Source: CANHBY01 sp046342195 | GTDB lineage: Bacteria; Pseudomonadota; Gammaproteobacteria; Burkholderiales; Burkholderiaceae_C | Length of the DNA stretch: 64,000 nt | Reading direction: 5' to 3' | Assembly: GCA_046342195.1 (NCBI GenBank) | Contig: JBKDQE010000042.1 | Location: forward strand, 1 to 64,000 | In this document: positions 32,062 to 41,680 of the stretch, piece by piece | Numbering within the stretch: position 1 is the first letter of the stretch | Layout of the letters: each line of letters starts with the position of its first letter | Translations under genes and position numbers: made by a program | The notes under the pieces: generated by a model | The model's input: only the letters and a program-made list of their open reading frames with translations | Told to the model about the DNA's origin: nothing | Database searches by the model: none

Positions 32062-33084
32062 ATGAGCTTGGCTACACGCTGCACATCCTGCGCCACTGTT
32101 TTTAGAGTCGTCCAAGACCAACTCAAAGTCTCAGAGGGTTGGGTTCGGTGCGGGCGTTGTGGTACTGTTTTCAATGCCCTTGATGTCTTGTTTGACCTGA
32201 ATCAAGGGAATGTAACTCCCCCTCAGCCGCCCTCACAAACCCCTGTACCCCGAAAGCCTGATGATCAAAAAAACCGGTCATTCGATCGAAACAAGGAGTC
32301 TTCCGGGCCGCCACGGAAGAAGGAAGCAGAGCCTGGGCCCCAATCCAACAGACGCCGATCTGACTTTGCCTCAACTTTATTTTCTCCTCGCTCGGAAGGC
32401 CTCAAAGATCTTGCAAATGCTCGATCTGCCGTTGCACTCGAAGCCTTCAAGAAAGCGAAGCCAAGTCCGCAGCGGAAACTTCTACCCGGATCTTATGAAG
32501 TTGACAAAACGATCATTGCGGGCACGGAATCTATTACAGATGATGGCGACAACGGTCATCAACCAGCCACTCTTGAGTTTGTTCGCTTGGCTGATCAAAA
32601 AGCCAAGTGGGCGCACCCCCGTGTTCAGCGGATTGTCGCATTAAGCATTGCCATGCTGCTCCTGACCCTCTTCATTCAGGTGGTGCATCATTTCCGCGAT
32701 ATCACCGCAGCCAAGTGGCCCGAAACAGCGTCTCTGTTGCTGCGCTGGTGCCAACTATTGAACTGCCAATTGCAAGCTCCACGTCATATCGAAAACGTGG
32801 TTGTGGAAAGCGTTGCCATGACCCGCAGCCACAGCAGCAGCAATAAATTCCTGCTGTCTGTTGTATTACAAAACCGCAATTCTTTCGCCGTTGCCATGCC
32901 CGCCCTCGACCTCACACTCAGAGACACCAACGGGGTGCTTATCACCCGTCGCATGCTGAAACCAGAAGACCTGCAACTCAAGACTGTGACCATTGAGCCT
33001 CGTTCAGAAGCCCAAGTGCAAGTTGTGCTGACTGAAAAAGATCAGCGCATCGTCAACTATACCGTTGAAGCATTTTACCCCTGA
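32062..33084 (+). CDS. Zinc-ribbon/DUF3426 membrane protein
   Basis: A 340-residue protein of unknown role. The N-terminal MJ0042-type zinc ribbon has Cys pairs at residues 7/10 and 30/33 (CTSC, CGRC). A basic, Pro-rich low-complexity linker (about 55-170) leads to one membrane segment (IVALSIAMLLLTLFIQVV) and a C-terminal DUF3426 domain (VVLQNRNSFAVAMPALDLTLRD). The start at 32062 puts the zinc ribbon at the N-terminus. Commonly follows prmA in Burkholderiales. Confidence 0.8.
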   Translation: MSLATRCTSCATVFRVVQDQLKVSEGWVRCGRCGTVFNALDVLFDLNQGNVTPPQPPSQTPVPRKPDDQKNRSFDRNKESSGPPRKKEAEPGPQSNRRRSDFASTLFSPRSEGLKDLANARSAVALEAFKKAKPSPQRKLLPGSYEVDKTIIAGTESITDDGDNGHQPATLEFVRLADQKAKWAHPRVQRIVALSIAMLLLTLFIQVVHHFRDITAAKWPETASLLLRWCQLLNCQLQAPRHIENVVVESVAMTRSHSSSNKFLLSVVLQNRNSFAVAMPALDLTLRDTNGVLITRRMLKPEDLQLKTVTIEPRSEAQVQVVLTEKDQRIVNYTVEAFYP

Positions 33085-33156
33085 TGGCTTGTGCCACACT
33101 GCCACTGGTTCATCACCAGGCATGGCAGCATTGCCTAACTGACCCTGGAGACTTCG

Positions 33157-34065
33157 ATGTCAGCCCTGATTTGCGGCTCACTTGCTTTCGATACCATCAC
33201 GACCTTTCCGGGCCGCTTTGCGGAGCAGATTTTGCCTCAACAGGTGCACATTCTGAATGTGTCATTTCTGGTTCCTACGTTGCGGCGTGAGTTTGGCGGG
33301 TGTGCTGGCAACATTGCCTACAACTTGTTTCAACTTGGTGGCGAGCCCTTGATCATGGCCACTCTTGGCAGTGACGATGGGGCTCATTACCTTGATCGTC
33401 TGAATACTTGGGGTATAAGCACCGAATTTGTCCGCATGATCGACGCACAATATACCGCACAAGCTATCATCATCACTGACACCGACAACAATCAAATCAC
33501 TGCGTTTCATCCGGGGGCGATGCAAGAGGCTCATTCACAGCTTGTTCCTGCAAGAAGTAACATTCATATTGCCATCGTGGCCCCAGATGGCCGGGAAGCC
33601 ATGTTGAAGCACGCTGCCCAGTTGGCGGCGGCCCACATTCCTTTCATCTTTGATCCTGGCCAAGGGCTGCCGATGTTCGATGGACAAGAGCTTCATCAAT
33701 TTGTGAAGCAAGCTTCCTGGATCGCCTTGAATGACTACGAAGCCCGCCTGCTTTGTGACCGCACAGGAGAAACTTTGGAATCGCTCTCGAGATCGCATTT
33801 GCGCGGCGTGGTTGTCACTCTTGCAAGCGATGGGTGCGAAGTGTGGGAACAAGGCCGCCGCGTGCACGTCAAGGGGCAGAAGGCTGAAGCGGTGATTGAC
33901 CCCACTGGCTGTGGAGATGCCTTCAGGGCAGCCCTGCTCTTTGGCCTCGAACAAGGCTGGCCTCTTCAGCGCTGCGCTGAATTAGGCAACCAACTGGGTG
34001 CCCTGAAAATTGCACATCGCGGCGGTCAAAACCACATCCTGAACAAACACGCCTTGGGCCTGTAG
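33157..34065 (+). CDS. PfkB-family sugar/nucleoside kinase
   Basis: A 302-residue ribokinase-fold kinase. N-terminal signature GGCAGNIAYNLFQLGG, substrate-lid region, and C-terminal PfkB signature DPTGCGDAFRAALLFGLEQG with the catalytic Asp in GCGD. Adenosine- or ribokinase-like; the Burkholderiales copy in this position is usually annotated carbohydrate or adenosine kinase, but the substrate cannot be read from sequence. 72 bp after the DUF3426 gene. Confidence 0.85.
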   Translation: MSALICGSLAFDTITTFPGRFAEQILPQQVHILNVSFLVPTLRREFGGCAGNIAYNLFQLGGEPLIMATLGSDDGAHYLDRLNTWGISTEFVRMIDAQYTAQAIIITDTDNNQITAFHPGAMQEAHSQLVPARSNIHIAIVAPDGREAMLKHAAQLAAAHIPFIFDPGQGLPMFDGQELHQFVKQASWIALNDYEARLLCDRTGETLESLSRSHLRGVVVTLASDGCEVWEQGRRVHVKGQKAEAVIDPTGCGDAFRAALLFGLEQGWPLQRCAELGNQLGALKIAHRGGQNHILNKHALGL

Positions 34066-34111
34066 TCTCGGAACATGCAAGCTGAAAAATGGGCACTTAG
34101 GGGTAATCATT

Positions 34112-34903
34112 CTAGCGAACCATTTGGGCAAAAGCCGAGTGAGCATGAATGGACTCGAAATTTTCTACCGTCACGCTGTAGTGACCCACTCGATCATCTG
34201 AATTGAGCCTCAGGGCCACATCCCGAACAAGGTCTTCCACAAATTTTGGATTTTGATAGGCGTGCTCGGTCACCCATTTTTCATCAATGCGCTTAAGCAT
34301 CGGCCAAATTTCACTAGAAGCAGAGTCTTCTGCAAACCGAACCAGAACGGGCCAATCCAAATCATTCAACAACTCAAGTCGAAGAGTAACGTGAGATCGC
34401 TGATTGTGAGCGCCAAATTCGGAAATTTCTTTAGAGCAAGGGCACAGAGATTTGACTGGCACCACCGCTTGAGCCCACACTTGAGCTGGCCCTTGTGGAC
34501 CTTGCTCGACGACCCAGGCACCTTGATATTCCAACAAACTTTCTATCCCGGAAACGGGGGCCTTCTTGCACAAAAAAAACGGAAAACGCACCTCGATACG
34601 GCCTTGGGTGGCATTTAACAAGGTGAGCATTTGCCCTATGGCCAGCCGCAAGCCCGAGGCATCAAGCGGGGCATCCAAAGCACCCAACCATGCCACAAAA
34701 CGTGACATATGAGTTCCCTTTTTATCTGCGGGCAACATGACGTCCAGATCCCACTGGCCCACGGTGGGCTGAACAGAGGCGCCCACTCGAAGCTGAAATG
34801 GGTAGCGAATATCTTTGATACCGACACGATGAATCAAGAGGCGTCTTGCATCAGACTCGCTTTGAGTGTCGGCAATGGGGATGTTTGATGAAGCTGGTGG
34901 CAT
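34112..34903 (-). CDS. folE2: GTP cyclohydrolase FolE2 (type IB)
   Basis: A 263-residue zinc- or manganese-dependent GTP cyclohydrolase giving dihydroneopterin triphosphate for folate. Metal-binding Cys region is VVPVKSLCPCSKEISEFGAHNQRS, with VSGIESLLEYQGAW and the N-terminal RVGIKDIRYPFQLR segment. Start MPPASSNIPIADTQSESD chosen on family length. Lies 78 bp downstream of dxs on the same strand. Confidence 0.9.
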   Translation of the reverse strand: MPPASSNIPIADTQSESDARRLLIHRVGIKDIRYPFQLRVGASVQPTVGQWDLDVMLPADKKGTHMSRFVAWLGALDAPLDASGLRLAIGQMLTLLNATQGRIEVRFPFFLCKKAPVSGIESLLEYQGAWVVEQGPQGPAQVWAQAVVPVKSLCPCSKEISEFGAHNQRSHVTLRLELLNDLDWPVLVRFAEDSASSEIWPMLKRIDEKWVTEHAYQNPKFVEDLVRDVALRLNSDDRVGHYSVTVENFESIHAHSAFAQMVR

Positions 34904-34981
34904 GGAAAAAGCACTCAAAAGGCGTGAGCCGTTCGTTAAACCCGGTGAGGCCGCCCCATGGCGGGCCATCTGACAGAAAGA

Positions 34982-36874
34982 TTATTGATTGACAGCTCGC
35001 ACCAAAGAGGGATGCACACCAAAATGCTTGATGATTGAAGCCTCAATACCTGCAGCATCCAGGCCACACAAAGACATCAATCGGGTAGAATCACCATGCT
35101 CGATGAATTGATCAGGAAGCCCCAAAGTGAGAACAGGGCGAACCAAACCTAGAAGCTGCAAGGCTTCCATGACTGCGGTTCCTGCTCCCCCCATCACACA
35201 GCCCTCTTCGAGCGTGACCAAAGCCTCGTGACTGAGGGCCAATGCTTGAAGTAAATCAACGTCCAGGGGCTTCACGAACCGCATGTTCGCCACAGTAACA
35301 TCAAGATGATCAGCCACTTCAAGGGCAGGGTAGAGCAAGCCACCAAAAGCCAAAATAGCCACTCGCTGCCCGCGGCGTCGCAACTCACCACGGCCAAAAG
35401 GCAGGGGATGCAGGTCAGTTCCAGGGGCTATGCCAACTCCGGCCCCTCTGGGGTAGCGAACTGCCACCGGGCCAGAATGAGCGAAGGCTGTGCTCAATAA
35501 CTGACGACACTCGCGTTCATCGGCGGGAATCAACACACTCATTTGGGGAATACAGCGCAAAAAGGCGATATCATAGGCCCCTGCATGTGTAGCCCCGTCA
35601 GCGCCCACCAAGCCTGCCCGGTCCAGTGCAAACACGACAGGTAAATTTTGAATTGCCACATCGTGAATGAGTTGGTCATAGGCGCGTTGCAAAAAAGTGG
35701 AGTAAATTGCAACCACAGGTTTGAGGCCCTCGCAAGCCAAGCCGGCAGCAAAGGTTACCGCATGTTGTTCAGCAATGCCGACATCGTGATAGCGTTTTGG
35801 AAAACGCTTCTCGAATTCCACCATGCCAGAGCCCTCACGCATGGCCGGGGTGATTCCAATCAAACGGTCATCAGCGGCAGCCATGTCGCATAACCATTGG
35901 CCAAAAACTTGGGTGTAAGTGAATTTAGGGGGTGTTTCTGGCTTTTTCAGGCCCTCATCAGGGTTGAACTTTCCGGGGCCATGATAAGCGACTGGATCGG
36001 CTTCAGCGAGCTTGTAACCATGCCCTTTTTTGGTGACCACATGTAAAAATTGAGGCCCTTTGGCTTGACGCATGTTTTGCAAGGTGGGAATCAATGAATC
36101 AAGGTCGTGTCCATCAATCGGCCCCACATAGTTGAAGCCAAATTCTTCAAAAATTGTGGCGGGAACGACCATTCCCTTGGCATGCTCTTCCAAGCGTTTC
36201 GCCAATTCAAACAAAGGAGGTGCGCTCTTGAGTACGCTTTTCGCGGTATCTCGGGCCGCTGCGTAAAATTTGCCACTCATGAGCCGGGCCAAGTAACGGT
36301 TAAGCCCCCCCACTGGCGGGGAAATGGACATATCGTTGTCATTCAGCACCACGAGCATATCGGCATGCCCACAGGCATGGGGCACGCCGGCATTATTCAG
36401 GGCCTCGAAAGCCATGCCCGCGGTCATGGCGCCGTCGCCAATGACGGCCACTGTCCGCCGATCTTCGCCTTTTAACTTGGCCGCCAGAGCCATTCCCAGG
36501 GCAGCTGAGATCGAGGTCGAGGAATGCGCGGTGCCAAAGGTGTCAAACTCACTTTCATCTCGGCGGGGAAAACCACTGATCCCCCCCAATTGCCTCAAAG
36601 TGACCATTTGTTGGCGGCGTCCCGTGAGAATTTTATGCGCATAAGTTTGATGGCCGACATCCCAGATGAGGCGATCATAGGGGGTATGGAACACATAATG
36701 CAAGGCGATGGTGAGCTCTACGGTGCCAAGATTGCTCGACAAATGACCACCTGTTTGAGAAACACTGTGCAACACATATTCGCGTAATTCGTGAGCCAAA
36801 CGCCCCAATTCATGGCGAGACAGAACTTTGAGATCTGCCGGACTTTCGATAGATTGCAATAACGAGGCGGTCAT
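34982..36874 (-). CDS. dxs: 1-deoxy-D-xylulose-5-phosphate synthase
   Basis: A 630-residue thiamine-diphosphate enzyme, first step of the MEP isoprenoid pathway. Visible are the substrate His region HVSQTGGHLSSNLG-like (SVSQTGGHLSSNLGTVELTI in parts), TPP motif AVIGDGAMTAGMAFEALNNAG, and in the transketolase domain AEQHAVTFAAGLA and ALDRAGLVGADGATHAGAYD. Only 4 bp from ispA, forming an isoprenoid operon with xseB in front. Confidence 0.95.
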   Translation of the reverse strand: MTASLLQSIESPADLKVLSRHELGRLAHELREYVLHSVSQTGGHLSSNLGTVELTIALHYVFHTPYDRLIWDVGHQTYAHKILTGRRQQMVTLRQLGGISGFPRRDESEFDTFGTAHSSTSISAALGMALAAKLKGEDRRTVAVIGDGAMTAGMAFEALNNAGVPHACGHADMLVVLNDNDMSISPPVGGLNRYLARLMSGKFYAAARDTAKSVLKSAPPLFELAKRLEEHAKGMVVPATIFEEFGFNYVGPIDGHDLDSLIPTLQNMRQAKGPQFLHVVTKKGHGYKLAEADPVAYHGPGKFNPDEGLKKPETPPKFTYTQVFGQWLCDMAAADDRLIGITPAMREGSGMVEFEKRFPKRYHDVGIAEQHAVTFAAGLACEGLKPVVAIYSTFLQRAYDQLIHDVAIQNLPVVFALDRAGLVGADGATHAGAYDIAFLRCIPQMSVLIPADERECRQLLSTAFAHSGPVAVRYPRGAGVGIAPGTDLHPLPFGRGELRRRGQRVAILAFGGLLYPALEVADHLDVTVANMRFVKPLDVDLLQALALSHEALVTLEEGCVMGGAGTAVMEALQLLGLVRPVLTLGLPDQFIEHGDSTRLMSLCGLDAAGIEASIIKHFGVHPSLVRAVNQ

Positions 36875-36878
36875 GAGT

Positions 36879-37760
36879 TCAACTCTCTCTTTGAATGATT
36901 TTGTCAGCCAGAGCCTTCAGGTGGCCGATATGATCCAAACCGCTTCGAGCCAGTGCCGCATGAGCCTGCCCGCCAAGTTCGCGGGCATAATGAAGGGCTG
37001 CATCCAGGCCTAACACACTGACATAGGTTGGTTTATTGGCCTCGACATCCTTGCCGGCGGTTTTACCCAGCACCCCAGTGGCCTGAGTCACATCAAGAAC
37101 ATCATCAACCACCTGAAAAGCCAAACCAATGGCACGCCCAAAGTCCGAAAGTGCCTGGAGCGAAGCGGCTGAGGGGGAACCGCACTCTGTTCCCATGATC
37201 ACACTGGCTTGAAGCAAAGCGCCTGTTTTGAGGCGGTGCATTTGGCGCAGTTGATTCTCACTCAGCTTCATGCCCACACTAGCCAGATCAATTGCTTGCC
37301 CTCCGACCATACCCGCGTGGCCGGAGGCACGTGACAATAAGGCGCACCAGCGCGCCTGCAAGTCGGAGGGGACCCCTTGAGGGGGCGTGAGCACCTCGAA
37401 AGCCAAGGCCTGCATCGCATCGCCGGCCAGCATGGCAGTGGCCTCGCCAAAACGCACATGGGCCGTTGGTTTACCACGGCGCAAGAGGTCATTGTCCATG
37501 CAGGGAAGGTCATCATGAATCAGTGAATAGGCGTGGATGATCTCGACCGCACAAGCTGCGTGCATGGCCCATTCCCGGACACCCCCCACGGCCAGCGCGG
37601 CAGCCAGCACCAAGAGAGGACGAATGCGTTTCCCGCCATCCAGAATGCTGTATCTCATGGCCTCACCCAAATCTGCCGGAGCCTCAATGGGCACCCAAAC
37701 ATTCAGAGCCGACTCGACAGCATCAATCTCAGAACGCATCCATAATTCAAATTCGGTCAT
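36879..37760 (-). CDS. ispA: Farnesyl/geranyl diphosphate synthase
   Basis: A 293-residue trans-prenyl transferase elongating DMAPP with IPP. First Asp-rich motif LIHDDLPCMDNDLLRRGKPT, second FQVVDDVLDVT, and the KTAGKDVEANKPTYVS region that follows. GGKRIRPLL binds diphosphate. Starts within the xseB stop (ATGA overlap), and is followed 4 bp later by dxs. Confidence 0.94.
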   Translation of the reverse strand: MTEFELWMRSEIDAVESALNVWVPIEAPADLGEAMRYSILDGGKRIRPLLVLAAALAVGGVREWAMHAACAVEIIHAYSLIHDDLPCMDNDLLRRGKPTAHVRFGEATAMLAGDAMQALAFEVLTPPQGVPSDLQARWCALLSRASGHAGMVGGQAIDLASVGMKLSENQLRQMHRLKTGALLQASVIMGTECGSPSAASLQALSDFGRAIGLAFQVVDDVLDVTQATGVLGKTAGKDVEANKPTYVSVLGLDAALHYARELGGQAHAALARSGLDHIGHLKALADKIIQRES

Positions 37761-37993
37761 AAGGGGATCCAGGGCTTGAGTTGGCCGTCTTCCAAGACCT
37801 TCACCTGCTGCTCCACGGCCTCAAGCCGGCTTCGGCAAAACTGCAGAAGCTCCGCGCCACGGCGATACCCTTCAATCAGCTGCTCGAGTGGAACCTGCCC
37901 AGTCTCCATCGTGGAAACTAAACGTTCAAGCTCAGTCAGAGCTTCTTCATAGGACAGCGCAGGCGACGATGCGGAAGAATGAGAAGCAGGCAT
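37757..37993 (-). CDS. xseB: Exodeoxyribonuclease VII small subunit
   Basis: A 78-residue subunit with the conserved core LSYEEALTELERLVSTMETGQVPLEQLIEGY (read in parts), GAELLQFCRSRL and VEQQVKVLED. The ATG at 37993 is preferred over a TTG four codons upstream. xseB-ispA-dxs is a classic proteobacterial order. The 178-bp divergent space to kup should hold promoters for both. Confidence 0.93.
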   Translation of the reverse strand: MPASHSSASSPALSYEEALTELERLVSTMETGQVPLEQLIEGYRRGAELLQFCRSRLEAVEQQVKVLEDGQLKPWIPL

Positions 37994-38171
37994 GGTTTCA
38001 GACAAAACTCAATTGTAGTCAGGTGGGCCACGCAAGATGGTTGAGTCAGAGAAGGACTTCACTGAAAACCTGCGTTGCCAAAACGCAACAAATTAGTATG
38101 CGCAGGGCCCACGAAGAGCAAAATCTGGTACTTGATGCTTTTCAGGCCTTTTTCAAGGCCGCTCCTGAATC

Positions 38172-40046
38172 GTGACTCAAATACGATCTTCCTCCAGTTT
38201 CGCAGCACTCACTCTGGCTGCGATCGGTGTCGTTTACGGAGACATCGGAACCAGCCCCCTGTATGCCCTCAAAGAAGTTTTTGCGCATGGTCGGGTCGCC
38301 TTGACCTCTGACAACATCTATGGCGTGTTGTCACTGGTATTCTGGACACTTACCATTATTGTGTCTTTAAAATATGTGGCCTTGATTCTCCGGGCTGATA
38401 ACCATGGTGAAGGAGGTCTGATTGCCATGCTGGCGCTGGCTTCTCAGGCTGTGACTGACCGCCCGAAAACCAGGAATATTTTGTTGGTCGTGGGTATTTT
38501 CGGAACTGCGGTTTTTTTTGGCGACGGGGTGATCACCCCGGCAGTGACCGTGCTATCGGCCATTGAAGGCCTTGAAGTGGCTACACCTCAATTTAAAAAA
38601 CTGGTCTTGCCCCTCACCCTGATTGTGTTGACCCTCCTTTTTATAGTGCAACGTCAGGGCACTGGAAAAGTGGGCAAATTTTTTGGGCCAGTCACCCTCC
38701 TGTGGTTTGTGGCCTTGGCCATGCTTGGGGTTCAGCACATTCTCAGCAATCCGCAAGTGCTGTGGGCACTCAACCCCTTTCATGCGGCCAGCTTCATTGT
38801 CCGCGAACCTCATGTTGCCTTCGTGGCCTTGGGTGCGGTGGTGTTGTGCGTGACCGGAGCTGAGGCGCTTTATGCCGATATGGGCCATTTTGGCAAACGT
38901 CCAATTCGTTTTGCCTGGTTTCTTTTGGTCATGCCGGCCTTGGTCCTGAATTATTTCGGGCAAGGCGCCATGCTGCTACAGCACCCCTCCCATATCGACA
39001 ATCCGTTTTACCAAATGGTTCCTGAGTGGGCTCTCTACCCCATGATCGGATTAGCCACCTGCGCCAGTGTCATTGCCTCTCAAGCTTTGATCACCGCAGC
39101 CTTTTCGGTCACCAAGCAAGTGATCCAGTTAGGTTATTTACCGCGCATGCGCATTGAGCACACCTCCGTTCGAGACACCGGACAAATTTACGTCCCATTC
39201 ATCAATTGGAGTTTATATGCCTGTATCGTCCTGGCGGTAGTTGCCTTTGGCTCAAGCAGCGCACTGGCTTCTGCGTATGGCATTGCCGTCACTACTGACA
39301 TGCTCATTACAACATTCATGACCTTTTTTGTCATTCGCTATAGCTGGAAATACCCCTTGCTGCTGTGCCTCGCTGCCACAGGTATTTTCATCGTCATTGA
39401 TGTGTTGTTTTTTACCGCGAATATCGTCAAACTCTTCGAAGGCGGATGGTTCCCGATTGCTATCGGCATTTTAATGTTCACACTGATGATGACCTGGAAA
39501 CAAGGCCGCGAATTGATGATAAATCGGCTTCGATCAGAATCCATTGGGTTATCCACTTTTCTGGAGGCGGTTTTCCTTAATCCGCCCGTACGGGTTGAAG
39601 GGACGGCGGTTTTCATGGTGAGTGACCCAGGTATCACACCCAATGCCCTCCTGCATAACCTGAAGCACAACAAGGTACTGCACGAAACCAATCTGTTCGT
39701 CACGGTCAAACACCATGAGTTGCCCTGGATTGGTTTTGACAAGCGGGTCGAGGCGGAATCCCTGGGCCATGACTGCTGGCAGGTGACACTGCATTTTGGT
39801 TTCAAGAATGACCCTGATGTGCCAGAGGCACTCCGCTTATTGAAAGGTCGAGGAATTCGTCTCGAAGAAATGGAAATCAGCTACTTTCTTTCCAGAGACA
39901 TTGTCATGCCGACCATCGGCGAGGGTATGATGATCTGGCGTGAAAAACTTTTTGCCAGCATGCACCACAATGCCTCTGCAGCGGCCGACTTTCTCAATTT
40001 ACCCGCCAATCGGGTCGTGGAGCTTGGTTCCAAGGTCGAAATTTAA
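38172..40046 (+). CDS. kup: Low-affinity potassium transporter Kup
   Basis: A 624-residue KUP/HAK/KT potassium:proton symporter with about 12 membrane segments in the first ~450 residues and a cytoplasmic C-terminal domain. The start region AAIGVVYGDIGTSPLYALKEVF and VFGDGVITPAVTVLSAIEGLE-like (FFGDGVITPAVTVLSAIEGL) are diagnostic. GTG start at 38172. gshB begins 8 bp later, suggesting one transcript. Confidence 0.95.
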   Translation: MTQIRSSSSFAALTLAAIGVVYGDIGTSPLYALKEVFAHGRVALTSDNIYGVLSLVFWTLTIIVSLKYVALILRADNHGEGGLIAMLALASQAVTDRPKTRNILLVVGIFGTAVFFGDGVITPAVTVLSAIEGLEVATPQFKKLVLPLTLIVLTLLFIVQRQGTGKVGKFFGPVTLLWFVALAMLGVQHILSNPQVLWALNPFHAASFIVREPHVAFVALGAVVLCVTGAEALYADMGHFGKRPIRFAWFLLVMPALVLNYFGQGAMLLQHPSHIDNPFYQMVPEWALYPMIGLATCASVIASQALITAAFSVTKQVIQLGYLPRMRIEHTSVRDTGQIYVPFINWSLYACIVLAVVAFGSSSALASAYGIAVTTDMLITTFMTFFVIRYSWKYPLLLCLAATGIFIVIDVLFFTANIVKLFEGGWFPIAIGILMFTLMMTWKQGRELMINRLRSESIGLSTFLEAVFLNPPVRVEGTAVFMVSDPGITPNALLHNLKHNKVLHETNLFVTVKHHELPWIGFDKRVEAESLGHDCWQVTLHFGFKNDPDVPEALRLLKGRGIRLEEMEISYFLSRDIVMPTIGEGMMIWREKLFASMHHNASAAADFLNLPANRVVELGSKVEI

Positions 40047-40053
40047 AGCTGCT

Positions 40054-41010
40054 GTGAAACTCCTCTTTGTTGCTGATCCTCTGGAAACATTCAAAATCCA
40101 AAAAGACTCCACTTTCGCCATGATGCGTGAAGCGGCTCGGCGCGGTCATGAATTGTTTGCCTGCGAAACACGCCATCTCATGTGGAGCCGGGGTGGTCAA
40201 GTGTGCGCGAGAATTCAGACGGTACGTCTTACAGGCACAAGCTGGCCTTGGTTCGAACCCAGTCATCATGGTGAACACCCCACAAATTTGGCAAGCTTCG
40301 ATGCAGTGCTGATGCGTAAAGACCCCCCTTTCAACACTGAATTTTTTTATGCCACCCATCTTCTTGAGCAAGCCGAGCGCGAAGGGGCCCGTGTGTTCAA
40401 TCGGCCCTCAGCATTGCGCGAGCATCCTGAAAAGTTGGCCATTATGGCCTTCCCACAGTTCATTGCCCCCACGCTGGTCACCAAAGATCCGGTTGAGTTG
40501 AAGGAGTTCCATGAACAACAAAAAGACATCATTCTCAAGCCCCTTGATGGCATGGGCGGGAAAGGAATTTTCAGGGTGGGCCCCGATGGACTGAACCTCG
40601 GCAGCATCATCGAAACCCTGCAAGGGGAAAAGCCACGCACCCTGATGGCTCAGCGCTATCTGCCTGAAATCAGCCAAGGTGACAAGCGTATTCTTTTGAT
40701 TGCAGGCCAGCCGGTGCCTTATTCATTGGCGCGTATTCCACAGGGCAAAGAAATCAGAGGCAACCTGGCCACCGGAGGAAAGGGTGTGGCGCAGACCTTG
40801 TCCACCCGTGATCGTGAAATCGCCGAGTACTTGGGCCCTGTCTTGTTTGAGCGTGGTTTGATGTTGATTGGGCTAGACGTGATTGGTGACTGCCTCACAG
40901 AAATCAACGTGACCAGCCCGACATGCTTTCAAGAAATAGAGCAGCAAACTGGTTTTGATGTGGCAAGTTGCTTCATGGAGGCCCTTGAAGCTGCCTGCCC
41001 TCACGCTTGA
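40054..41010 (+). CDS. gshB: Glutathione synthetase
   Basis: A 318-residue ATP-grasp ligase adding glycine to gamma-glutamylcysteine. GTG start followed by KLLFVADPLETFKIQKDSTFAMM, the family N-terminus; also VLMRKDPPFNTEF, ILKPLDGMGGKGIFRV and GLDVIGDCLTEINVTSPTCF-type metal/ATP site. An in-frame ATG further upstream lies inside kup and is rejected. Supplies glutathione for GloB. Confidence 0.95.
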   Translation: MKLLFVADPLETFKIQKDSTFAMMREAARRGHELFACETRHLMWSRGGQVCARIQTVRLTGTSWPWFEPSHHGEHPTNLASFDAVLMRKDPPFNTEFFYATHLLEQAEREGARVFNRPSALREHPEKLAIMAFPQFIAPTLVTKDPVELKEFHEQQKDIILKPLDGMGGKGIFRVGPDGLNLGSIIETLQGEKPRTLMAQRYLPEISQGDKRILLIAGQPVPYSLARIPQGKEIRGNLATGGKGVAQTLSTRDREIAEYLGPVLFERGLMLIGLDVIGDCLTEINVTSPTCFQEIEQQTGFDVASCFMEALEAACPHA

Positions 41011-41039
41011 AAGGCCTGTGATTTTTAAAGCAGCAAAAT

Positions 41040-41678
41040 TCAAATCAATCGAACCGCTGTTTGAGCTTGAACCTCTTCCCGGCTGAGACCAGGGGCAATT
41101 TCGACCAACTTCAACCCTTCTGGAATCACATCCATGACGGCCAAGTCTGTGATGATGCGGTCAACCACTCTCACTCCCGTCAAGGGCAGTGTGCATTCGG
41201 GCAAAATTTTAAGGTCGATGGTGCCATCTTTCTTTTTGGCTACATGTTCCATGAGCACCAGCACACGGCCTACACCGGCCACTAAATCCATGGCGCCGCC
41301 CATGCCCTTGACCATTTTTCCGGGGATCATCCAGTTGGCCAGATCACCCTGCTCACTGACTTGCATGGCACCCAAAATGCTCAGATTGATTTTGCCGCCG
41401 CGAATCATGGCAAAGCTCTCATGCGATCCAAAAATACTGGAACCCGGAATCGTTGTGATGGTTTGCTTGCCAGCATTGATCAGGTCAGCATCCACCTCAT
41501 CTTCAGTCGGAAACGGACCAATTCCCAGCATCCCGTTTTCGCTCTGCAACCAAACTTCAGTATCAGAGTGAACGTGGTTGGCCACCAAGGTAGGCAGGCC
41601 AATACCGAGGTTAACGTAAAAACCATCTTGAAGCTCTTTCGCCGCACGTGCGGCCATTTGGTCGTGGGTCCAGGCCAT
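41040..41678 (-). CDS. scoB: 3-oxoacid CoA-transferase subunit B
   Basis: A 212-residue class I CoA-transferase subunit. NLGIGLPTLVANHV, catalytic Glu in LQSENGMLGIGPFP, and ILGAMQVSEQGDLANWMIPGK are diagnostic. ATG at 41678; a TTG two codons earlier overlaps the scoA stop. With ScoA it activates acetoacetate with succinyl-CoA, in ketone-body or PHB-derived acetoacetate use. Confidence 0.93.
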   Translation of the reverse strand: MAWTHDQMAARAAKELQDGFYVNLGIGLPTLVANHVHSDTEVWLQSENGMLGIGPFPTEDEVDADLINAGKQTITTIPGSSIFGSHESFAMIRGGKINLSILGAMQVSEQGDLANWMIPGKMVKGMGGAMDLVAGVGRVLVLMEHVAKKKDGTIDLKILPECTLPLTGVRVVDRIITDLAVMDVIPEGLKLVEIAPGLSREEVQAQTAVRLI

Positions 41679-41680
41679 GT